Positions 1 through 5,208 of a stretch of 6,092 nt of DNA are shown one piece after another. How positions within the stretch are numbered: position 1 is the stretch's first letter; every line of letters begins with the position of its first letter. Source of the stretch: Planctomycetota bacterium (GTDB taxonomy: Bacteria; Planctomycetota; UBA8108; UBA1146; JAJFFE01); NCBI GenBank assembly GCA_020425835.1, contig JAGQRC010000245.1, forward strand, positions 1 through 6,092, given 5' to 3'. The position numbers and the translations under genes are program-made. Under the pieces are notes generated by a model that was given only the letters and a program-made list of their open reading frames with translations, did not search any database and was not told where the DNA came from.

Positions 1-2
1 TC

Positions 3-338
3 AAGGCGTACCGCGAGGTCGAAGCGGTCGAGGAGAGACCGGAAGTGATCGCGGGACGCCGCTACCGCGTGCTCCGGCTGACGCGGCCGGGAGTCGGCGA
101 GGCGCGTCTGCTCATCGATTCGGAGACGTCGCGCGTCGGGCGGAAACGAACCGCGCAGCCGGGAACCAACGGAACGAGCGTCCGGTTCGAGGAGGTGCTC
201 GACGACTACGTCCAGGTCGACGACCTCTGGCTCCCTCGGATCCGGACCATCTCCATCGACGATGTCGAGCGACAACGCATCACGACTTCCGAGTTCCGGG
301 TCAACCCCGAGGTCCCTGCCGGGACCTTCGAGCGGTGA
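3..338 (+). CDS. LolA-like outer-membrane lipoprotein-sorting protein, 3' part
   Basis: Only the last 111 codons are in the window; the reading frame is open from base 3 and ends at TGA 336-338. The visible part has the rhythm of the C-terminal half of LolA/LolB-fold lipoprotein-sorting proteins. A strand ending in YRVLRLTR is followed by a LLIDSETSRVGRK turn, where these proteins carry an 'iD..t.l..r' segment. Then comes a DYVQVDDLWLPRIRTI strand (the usual 'dY..vdGv.lP' element) and a closing FRVNPEVPAGTFER (the usual 'vN..ip...F'). Such proteins sit in the periplasm or on the outer membrane and bind lipids or lipoproteins. The N-terminus, including any signal peptide, lies upstream, so localisation cannot be read here. 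The next gene starts 19 nt later on the same strand, suggesting co-transcription. The family call rests on pattern recognition of a short fragment. Confidence 0.6.
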   Translation, partial: KAYREVEAVEERPEVIAGRRYRVLRLTRPGVGEARLLIDSETSRVGRKRTAQPGTNGTSVRFEEVLDDYVQVDDLWLPRIRTISIDDVERQRITTSEFRVNPEVPAGTFER

Positions 339-345
339 AGGCGAT

Positions 346-351
346 GAGGGG
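346..351 (+). promoter_or_regulatory. Ribosome-binding site GAGGGG for the FGGY-like gene
   Basis: GAGGGG lies 6 nt before GTG 358. It favours GTG 358 over the in-frame ATG at 262, which would place the start 77 nt inside the upstream gene and add 32 low-complexity residues ahead of the first FGGY strand. Confidence 0.6.
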
Positions 352-357
352 CGTGCG

Positions 358-1551
358 GTGACTGTACTTCTCGGAATCGAGCTCCGACGTTCGAGCGCGA
401 CGCTCTCGGTCGTCGATCGCAGAGCGGAGTCGACGGGATCGATGACGATCCCGCTCGAGGCGACGGTCGAGGATTGGATCGAGGCGAACCCCGAGTCCTA
501 CTTCCGCGATGTCGTCCAACTCCTCGAGCAGGCAGTGCGGCAGGCGTTGGTCGAGCCGCGTCGCGTCGCAGCGATCGGGCTGGCCGTCGATCCCGCGTTC
601 GTGTTGCTCGGGCCCGAGTTCGACGTCGTCTCGGCGCGCGAGATCGGTTGGCGGGATGTCGTCGACTCCGAGGTTCCGGTCGCGGAGTGGGACCTGGGCG
701 ATGCGCTGAGTCGTCTCGTCGAGGCGAAGCCGACCCTGCTCCGACGATCCGGAGCGCTGATCTCGCTCCTCGACTACCTTCGCTTTCGGCTGACCGGTGC
801 GATCGCCGTGCACGAGTCGTTCGTGATGGCGACGGGGCTCTCCGCCTCCCCGGCCCGAACCCTGGAGTGGGACGTCGAGCGCCTGCACTCATGGGGCGTG
901 CGACGCGACGCGCTCCCTCCGATCTTCGACGCGACGAGCCGGGTCGGAGTCGTGCGCCCCGACCTCGGTCGCGATCTCGGGTTCGGACGCAACGTCTGGG
1001 TCGGAGCCGGTGCGGACCCGCTGAGCTCGCGACTGTTCGGCGCCGTCGAGCCGGTGCCGGGGACGCACGTGTTGATGCTGGACGAGCCCGGAAGTTCGCG
1101 GACCCTGACGTCGTGGCGCGTGGAGAACGACCCTGGCGAAGGAGGGCGTGACGTCATCATCGTTCCGGGCGAGGATGTCTGGTATCGACGCCAACGAGAT
1201 CCCGTGGACGATCCGCGCCTGAAGCAACCGTGGGTCGCGCCATCCGAGGATCAGTGGACGATCGACGGGTGGACGCCACAGACCGCGGAGATGTGGCCCG
1301 AGCGTCCGGAGGGCGACGTCTGGTTCGCGTGGGACCTCGGCGAGGCGTCCGCCTCGGTTGCCATCTTGGCGGGGATGGCGCTCGGCTGGTGGAGAGATCG
1401 ACGAGGTCTCTGGCGAAAGCGTCGTGCGCCGTTGGACTACGAGGACTTCTACAACTCCCTGCTCGCTCCGGAGCCCGAGTCGTCCGCGGAGGAGGATCGA
1501 AATGCCGACGACTCGGCGGGAAGCGTCCGAGGCGAGGGAGACCACGAATGA
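358..1551 (+). CDS. FGGY carbohydrate kinase-like protein, probably degenerate
   Basis: A 397-aa protein resembling FGGY sugar kinases (xylulokinase, glycerol kinase type), which use ATP to phosphorylate sugars or polyols in the cytoplasm. The N-terminal lobe is recognisable. It opens with VLLGIEL (residues 3-9), followed by AAIGLAVDPAFVLL (71-84), IGWRD (96-100, like 'W.D.R'), and LLDYLRFRLTGAIAVHESF (137-155). After these come the LEWD and LPPIFDATSRVGVV segments (169-199) and VGAGADPLSSRLFGAV (215-230), whose D220 matches the family's catalytic Asp. Two things are wrong for an active kinase. The phosphate-binding 'D.GT' of strand 1 reads ELRRS, and the C-terminal ATP lobe is largely missing. 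Normal family members have about 480-520 residues; here only about 150 follow lobe I. A segment SVAILAGMALGWW (333-345) resembles the family's late 'AllAg.g.G' helix, as if the middle of lobe II had been deleted. An acidic tail (370-397) follows. The start GTG 358 is chosen from its ribosome-binding site. Family call fairly sure; activity doubtful. Confidence 0.75.
   Translation: MTVLLGIELRRSSATLSVVDRRAESTGSMTIPLEATVEDWIEANPESYFRDVVQLLEQAVRQALVEPRRVAAIGLAVDPAFVLLGPEFDVVSAREIGWRDVVDSEVPVAEWDLGDALSRLVEAKPTLLRRSGALISLLDYLRFRLTGAIAVHESFVMATGLSASPARTLEWDVERLHSWGVRRDALPPIFDATSRVGVVRPDLGRDLGFGRNVWVGAGADPLSSRLFGAVEPVPGTHVLMLDEPGSSRTLTSWRVENDPGEGGRDVIIVPGEDVWYRRQRDPVDDPRLKQPWVAPSEDQWTIDGWTPQTAEMWPERPEGDVWFAWDLGEASASVAILAGMALGWWRDRRGLWRKRRAPLDYEDFYNSLLAPEPESSAEEDRNADDSAGSVRGEGDHE
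1534..1540 (+). promoter_or_regulatory. Ribosome-binding site GAGGGAG at the FGGY/ARH junction
   Basis: GAGGGAG lies 7 nt before ATG 1548, which overlaps the FGGY-like stop codon as ATGA. It is 21 nt from the ARH-like start at 1562, too far to serve that start directly. It therefore points to initiation at 1548, or to coupled re-initiation. Confidence 0.45.
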
Positions 1552-1565
1552 GACGGGACCCATGA
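1548..1565 (+). other. Possible five-codon coupling minicistron (MRRDP)
   Basis: ATG 1548 overlaps the upstream stop (ATGA). It reads five codons (M-R-R-D-P) and stops at TGA 1563-1565, which in turn overlaps the ATG 1562 of the ARH-like gene (second ATGA). It has a well-placed GAGGGAG site, whereas ATG 1562 itself has only a weak ACGGGA upstream. It may be a translational-coupling leader. Alternatively, one missing base in the GGG or CCC runs at 1555-1561 could have split a start at 1548 from the downstream gene. Chance is also possible. Confidence 0.3.
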
Positions 1566-2560
1566 GCGCCGACCTTCCCCTGAAGTCCATGGTCAAGACT
1601 CGTTTCGTCGGCGCGTTGGTCGGCGGAGCGATCGGCGATGCGCTCGGGTTTCCCCACGAAGGCCGATCTCGCTCGTTCATGTTCGCACTCGGCGACGAAG
1701 CGACGGACCGGTACGAGGCGCATCGCAGCGGCTATCACGGCCCGGGTCAGTACTCGATCGAAACGCAGTTCGCATTGTTGACCGTCGAGTCGCTCGTGAA
1801 GGAGGGTCGGTTCGATCCGTCGATGATCGCCGCGCGGTTGACCGACCTGTACCGGGACAACGGCGCGGTGGGGCGAGACGTCGAGTCGATCCCTGCGTTC
1901 GAGCGGCTTGCTGCGGGTGCGACGTGGGACCGATCCGGTTCGCAGAGTGCGCGCGGCGGCGGCGCGCTGTCTCGCGCGGTCCCGATCGGCCTCTGGTACC
2001 ACGATCGGCTCGATCGCTGCGCCGAGGCAGCTGCAGAGTCGGCTCGGATCACCCACAGCTCCTCGGTTCCGATGGCGGCCTGCGCGGCGGTGGCCACGGC
2101 GGCCGCGTACTGCGTCACCCACCGTGAGGTCATCCTCGGAGAGTTCATCGACGACCTCGTCGCGGCGACTCGTCCGATCGACACCGAGGTCGCGGATGGG
2201 ATCGCGAACCTCCCGCACGTGCTCGCCTCTCCCGAGCCCGCGGTCATCCACGAGCTCCTCGCGATCGGCCGCGATGAGAACATCGTCGCCGAGGGGCTCG
2301 CTTCGGATGCCCGAGCCGCGCTCCTCTGTGCGTTGTACTACTTCCTGCGCTCCCCGAGCCGGTTCGATCGCTGCGTGCAGGGTTGCCTGCTCGTCGGGGG
2401 GGATGTCGACGGGCCCGCGTTCCTCGCGGGGGCGCTGAGCGGGGCGTTCAACGGTGAAGAGGGTTTGCGCTCGGACTTGCGGGACGAGCTCTTCGAAGTC
2501 GAGCGCATTACGCGTTTGGCGGAAGAGCTTTACGTGGCCCGGATCGGCACCCACGACTGA
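1562..2560 (+). CDS. ADP-ribosylglycohydrolase (DraG/ARH) fold protein with altered metal site
   Basis: A 332-aa, all-helical protein of the ADP-ribosylglycohydrolase family, whose active members use two Mg ions to remove ADP-ribose from proteins or small molecules. Family landmarks run the full length. They are RFVGALVGGAIGDALGFPHEG (residues 14-34, the usual 'G...GDALG.P.E'), ARGGGALSRAVPIGLWY (130-146, the usual 'GnGa.mR..PlGl'), ITHSSSVPMAAC (163-174), and LLVGGDVDGPAFLAGALSGA (276-295). The metal ligands are changed. The usual T-D-D-T motif reads S65-I66-E67-T68, and GGDTDT reads GGDVDG (279-284), keeping both aspartates but losing the last threonine. Length is normal for the family and there are no gaps, so it is probably a folded, expressed protein, either inactive or with altered chemistry. 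It lies 10 nt after the FGGY-like gene. ATG 1562 is the best in-frame start, just before the first conserved helix. Family sure; substrate unknown. Confidence 0.85.
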   Translation: MSADLPLKSMVKTRFVGALVGGAIGDALGFPHEGRSRSFMFALGDEATDRYEAHRSGYHGPGQYSIETQFALLTVESLVKEGRFDPSMIAARLTDLYRDNGAVGRDVESIPAFERLAAGATWDRSGSQSARGGGALSRAVPIGLWYHDRLDRCAEAAAESARITHSSSVPMAACAAVATAAAYCVTHREVILGEFIDDLVAATRPIDTEVADGIANLPHVLASPEPAVIHELLAIGRDENIVAEGLASDARAALLCALYYFLRSPSRFDRCVQGCLLVGGDVDGPAFLAGALSGAFNGEEGLRSDLRDELFEVERITRLAEELYVARIGTHD

Positions 2561-2580
2561 GGCGACGGGCTCGGAACGGG

Positions 2581-2586
2581 TATACT
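2581..2586 (+). promoter_or_regulatory. Possible -10 element TATACT upstream of the 73-aa gene
   Basis: TATACT stands out in a GC-rich 111-nt gap and matches the sigma-70 -10 consensus at 5 of 6 positions. No convincing -35 hexamer is seen 16-19 nt upstream. It would give a leader of roughly 80 nt, which contains a small CCCTC/GAGGG hairpin at 2621-2636. Confidence 0.35.
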
Positions 2587-2671
2587 TCTCCGCTCGACGC
2601 TCTCGGGCCGTCGATCGAGTCCCTCCGAGTCGAGGGCCGGCCGACGCGGGTGCCACGGAGAGGCATATCCA

Positions 2672-2893
2672 ATGGGTTCCGATGTTCGCATGTTCGGCGA
2701 GGTGGCGTTCGAGAAGGGCTACATCACGACCGCCCAGCTCTACGAGGCACTGCAGATCCAGGCCCAGCAGGAAGCCGAGAATCGGCCGCGCAAGTTCCTC
2801 GGGGAGATCCTGGTCGAACTCGCCTACATCAGCGAGCAGCAGGTGCTCGAGATCTTGACCGAGTTGCACGGCCAGCGACAACGCTGCCGCTGA
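2672..2893 (+). CDS. Small stand-alone GspE/MshE N-terminal-like protein
   Basis: A 73-aa protein built from two copies of the same 24-residue pattern: residues 7-30 (FGEVAFEKGYIT then Q-L-x-x-A-L-x-x-Q) and 42-65 (LGEILVELAYIS then Q-V-x-x-I-L). This is the repeat type found at the N-terminus of type II secretion/type IV pilus ATPases (GspE/PilB/MshE), where a tandem pair can bind cyclic di-GMP. Here the linker between the copies is about 11 residues, shorter than in MshE. The leading arginine of the motif is absent from both copies (M7 and F42). No ATPase domain follows, so this is a domain on its own, likely cytoplasmic and perhaps protein-binding. GGAGAGG at 2657-2663 lies 8 nt before the ATG and supports the start. 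The gene is separated by more than 100 nt on each side and may be its own transcription unit. Confidence 0.75.
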   Translation: MGSDVRMFGEVAFEKGYITTAQLYEALQIQAQQEAENRPRKFLGEILVELAYISEQQVLEILTELHGQRQRCR

Positions 2894-3014
2894 TCTCTCC
2901 GTTCCGCGACACCCGTCGGTCCGGCGCCACGACGTCGCGCATCGTCCCGGCTCGAGTTCCCGTCGCCCACCTCCCGACCGGCTTCGACGCGGAGTCCCCG
3001 CGCCCTTCCCCTCC

Positions 3015-3042
3015 TTGCGCTTCCCCGGCGTCCTCGTATGCT
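3015..3042 (+). promoter_or_regulatory. Candidate sigma-70-type promoter for the lpxK-hldE operon
   Basis: TTGCGC (3015-3020) and TATGCT (3037-3042) are separated by 16 nt. Transcription would begin near 3050, about 50 nt before GTG 3101. The -10 hexamer covers ATG 3038, an in-frame alternative start of lpxK, which argues against that start being used. Confidence 0.4.
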
Positions 3043-3089
3043 CCACGCGCGGCCGGCCACGACGACCGGTCCGATAGGCGTCTGGCGCC

Positions 3090-3094
3090 GAGGG
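3090..3094 (+). promoter_or_regulatory. Ribosome-binding site GAGGG for lpxK
   Basis: GAGGG is 6 nt before GTG 3101. It supports GTG 3101 as the start rather than the upstream in-frame ATG 3038. Confidence 0.5.
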
Positions 3095-3100
3095 CACCCG

Positions 3101-4192
3101 GTGAATCTCTCCCGACTCGAGTCTCTCCTCGATTCTCGCTCGCGTTTCGTCCGCGGACTGTTGGCCGCGAGTAGCTGCGTCTACTGCGCGGGCCAGTGGA
3201 TGGACGCGCGGCGAACCGAAGCGCGCCTCCGACGCGGCGTGTGGCCGGAGCGTCTTCCGGTGCCGGTGATCTCGCTCGGCAACATCGTCGCGGGTGGCGT
3301 AGGAAAGACGCCTCTGGTCGAAGCGATCGCTCGTGCGGCGATCGCGCGTGGCCGTCGTCCCGGGATCCTGAGTCGCGGCTATCGGGCGAAGTCCGGCCAG
3401 CGCAACGATGAGGCACTGTTGCTCGAGCGTCGTCTGGACGCGGTGCCCCACATCCAGGATCCGAATCGCTGCCGTGGAGGGCGGGCGTTGCTCGAGCGGT
3501 TCCCCGACGTCGATCTGATCCTCCTCGACGATGGATTCCAACATCGACGTCTCCATCGCGACGTCGATCTGGTCGTTCTCGACGCGACCCGCCCCTTCGG
3601 TCTCGGCCACCTGTTGCCGCGCGGGCGGTTGCGAGAACCCTGGCGCGCGCTCGACCGAGCCACCGGATTCGTCGTCACGCGACGAGAAGACGTCTCGAAG
3701 CACAAGGGCGTGATCCTCGACACGTTGTTGCGTCAGCATTGGTCGACGAAGCAGCTGCACTTCGCGCGGACGGTGATCGAAGGCGTCCGCGACCTGTCGG
3801 GCGGCGATGCGAAGGTTCCGGGGCGTCGCGTCTTCGCCTTCGCGGGGGTCGGGAATCCGCACGCGTTCTACGGCACGGTTCGACGATTCGACCTGGACGT
3901 CGTCGGATCTCGGAGTTTCCCGGACCACCACCGCTATCGCCGACGCGACTGGTCGGAGCTGACCGAGGTGGCGCGGCGCTCCGGTGCGAGCGCGTTGATC
4001 TGCACGGAGAAGGATGGGGTGAAGCTCGAGCCTCTTCTTCGCGGCGGACCGATCGAGGTCCCGCTGCTCCAGCTGCGGATGAGGTTCGAACTCGACGCGG
4101 GAGCGATACTCGACGATCTCGACGTCCGGCGTGAGCGCGAATCCGCTCGACACCGGGCGCCGTCGGGGCACAATTCCCGTCGCGATGCCTGA
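3101..4192 (+). CDS. lpxK: Tetraacyldisaccharide 4'-kinase
   Basis: LpxK uses ATP to phosphorylate the 4' position of the tetraacyl-disaccharide 1-phosphate, giving lipid IVA, the sixth step of lipid A synthesis. It works at the inner face of the cytoplasmic membrane. The 363-aa product has all the family hallmarks. A hydrophobic N-terminal stretch (residues 16-30) probably contacts the membrane. The P-loop region is PVISLGNIVAGGVGKTP (55-71), and ILSRGY follows at 89-94. LLDDGFQHRRLHRDVDLVVLD (141-161) holds the catalytic Asp of the DDGFQH motif. LLPRGRLREP lies at 171-180, FAGVGNPHAFYGTV at 247-260, FPDHHRY at 273-279 and CTEKDGVKL at 301-309. Length is normal to slightly long. The GTG start fits the usual 50-60 residues before the P-loop and has a good ribosome-binding site; ATG 3038 would add 21 unlikely residues. 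A 38-nt gap leads to the next gene, and an LPS heptose kinase gene follows after that, so this is probably an envelope operon. Confidence 0.95.
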   Translation: MNLSRLESLLDSRSRFVRGLLAASSCVYCAGQWMDARRTEARLRRGVWPERLPVPVISLGNIVAGGVGKTPLVEAIARAAIARGRRPGILSRGYRAKSGQRNDEALLLERRLDAVPHIQDPNRCRGGRALLERFPDVDLILLDDGFQHRRLHRDVDLVVLDATRPFGLGHLLPRGRLREPWRALDRATGFVVTRREDVSKHKGVILDTLLRQHWSTKQLHFARTVIEGVRDLSGGDAKVPGRRVFAFAGVGNPHAFYGTVRRFDLDVVGSRSFPDHHRYRRRDWSELTEVARRSGASALICTEKDGVKLEPLLRGGPIEVPLLQLRMRFELDAGAILDDLDVRRERESARHRAPSGHNSRRDA

Positions 4193-4220
4193 CCCGTCAC
4201 GAACGAGCCGCCGACCGATC

Positions 4221-4225
4221 GGAAG
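4221..4225 (+). promoter_or_regulatory. Ribosome-binding site GGAAG for a TTG start
   Basis: GGAAG is 5 nt before TTG 4231. No ATG or GTG start lies in this frame between the lpxK stop and the conserved region, so this site decides in favour of the rare TTG start. Confidence 0.45.
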
Positions 4226-4230
4226 TCCCT

Positions 4231-5208
4231 TTGGTAGAGCCCTCGCGCCGACCCCCCGAGATTCCTCCACCATTCGACCTGTCTCGGATTCGTCCCATTC
4301 CCATCGCTCAGAGGAAGAACAAGGTCCGGCGAGAGGAGTTCGGATCGCTCGCGGATGTCGATGCGAGCATCGGGGAGTTCATCGACTCCCTGCCGCGCAT
4401 CCTGGCTGCGGATGAGCTGCGTCACGCGGCCCAGTGGACTGCGGAGTCGGTCGCACGCGGGGCCCCGGTGTTCGTCGCGATGGGGGGGCACGTCGTCAAG
4501 GTCGGGCTCGCGCCGGTGGTCAACGACCTGATGCGTCGGGGGATCGTTCGCGCCCTGGTGTTCAACGGTTCGACCGCGATCCACGACAGTGAGATTGCGA
4601 TGATCGGGCAGACGTCCGAGCACGTCGAAGTGAACGTCGCCGACGGTTCGTTCGGCATGGCGCACGAGACGGCGGCGCTGTTCGCGGCGGCGCTCGAGCG
4701 AGCGCGACGCGAGGGGACCGGGCTCGGCGGAGCGCTCGGTCGGGAGATCGTCGAGCAGCAGCTCCCGTTCCCGGGCGACTCGATGCTCGCCGAGGCGGCG
4801 CGGCTCGGCATTCCGGTGACCGTGCACGTCGGGATCGGGACCGACGTGATTCACATGCATCCCGAGATACACGGCGACGCCCTCGGAGCGGCGACGCATC
4901 ACGACTTCCTGTTGTTGGCGGCGTTGGTGACGGAGCTCGACCACGGGACCTGGATCAACATCGGGTCGGCGGTGGTATTGCCGGAGGTGTTCCTGAAGGC
5001 GGTCAACATGGCGCGGAACGTCGGCCACTCGCTCGAAGGCATCACCGCGATCAACTTCGACATGTTGCAGCACTATCGCACGAGTGTGAACGTCCTGCGC
5101 CGTCCCGTCGCCCGCGGCATCAGTCTGACCGGTCACCACGAGATCAATGTTCCGCTGTTCCGGATCGCACTCCTGCGCGAGCTGAAGGCACGAGGGCTCG
5201 GATCATGA
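4231..5208 (+). CDS. Conserved protein of unknown function, possibly deoxyhypusine synthase-like fold
   Basis: A 325-aa soluble protein with no signal peptide or membrane helix. I recognise a conserved bacterial family but no proven function. Strongly patterned blocks are MGGHVVKVGL (residues 84-93), FNGSTAIHDSEIA (111-123), ADGSFGMAHET (137-147), VHVGIGTDVIHMHP (198-211), GSAVVLPEVFLKA (245-257), NFDM (275-278) and TGHHE (300-304). Glycine-rich turns after beta strands and clustered His/Asp suggest a Rossmann-like, nucleotide- or metal-using enzyme. The 'GG-H-x-x-K' and 'NG-x-x-x-x-HD' blocks recall deoxyhypusine synthase, but the similarity is weak and bacteria generally lack the eIF5A substrate, so that name should not be taken as function. 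The first 25 residues are proline- and arginine-rich and variable-looking. The start is TTG, chosen from GGAAG upstream. It sits between lpxK and hldE and overlaps hldE by ATGA, so a role linked to LPS or sugar-nucleotide metabolism is a reasonable inference. Confidence 0.8.
   Translation: MVEPSRRPPEIPPPFDLSRIRPIPIAQRKNKVRREEFGSLADVDASIGEFIDSLPRILAADELRHAAQWTAESVARGAPVFVAMGGHVVKVGLAPVVNDLMRRGIVRALVFNGSTAIHDSEIAMIGQTSEHVEVNVADGSFGMAHETAALFAAALERARREGTGLGGALGREIVEQQLPFPGDSMLAEAARLGIPVTVHVGIGTDVIHMHPEIHGDALGAATHHDFLLLAALVTELDHGTWINIGSAVVLPEVFLKAVNMARNVGHSLEGITAINFDMLQHYRTSVNVLRRPVARGISLTGHHEINVPLFRIALLRELKARGLGS
5192..5196 (+). promoter_or_regulatory. Ribosome-binding site GAGGG for hldE
   Basis: GAGGG inside the end of the preceding gene lies 8 nt before ATG 5205, matching the ATGA overlap and suggesting translational coupling. 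Confidence 0.5.

Larger units (their letters stand above)
2894..3100 (+). other. Gene-free stretch before lpxK
   Basis: This 207-nt gap holds no convincing gene. Bases 2994-3037 contain no adenine and are rich in C and T. The promoter-like pair at 3015-3042 follows within it, then about 50 nt of leader. No terminator hairpin followed by a T-run is visible for the preceding gene. Confidence 0.5.

Noticed and set aside
262..357. Upstream ATG extension of the FGGY-like gene
   Set aside because: It would overlap the previous gene by 77 nt and add low-complexity residues; GTG 358 has a good ribosome-binding site.
2621..2636. Small CCCTC/GAGGG stem-loop in the leader of the 73-aa gene
   Set aside because: Five base pairs only; expected by chance in GC-rich DNA and no known riboswitch pattern.
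2869..2889. Hairpin (CGG-C-CAGCG / CGCTGCCG, loop ACAA) at the end of the 73-aa gene
   Set aside because: It lies inside the coding end, has a bulge and no T-run after it, so it is not a convincing terminator.
1157..4273. A 1038-codon open frame on the minus strand, with further long minus-strand frames at 3934-5139 and 5133-6011
   Set aside because: They lie antisense to well-supported genes, are Arg/Pro-rich with no recognisable domain, and are what strong G/C third-position bias produces.
4131..4415. Plus-strand frame bridging the end of lpxK and the following gene
   Set aside because: It overlaps both genes in another frame, and the product is low-complexity with no family resemblance.
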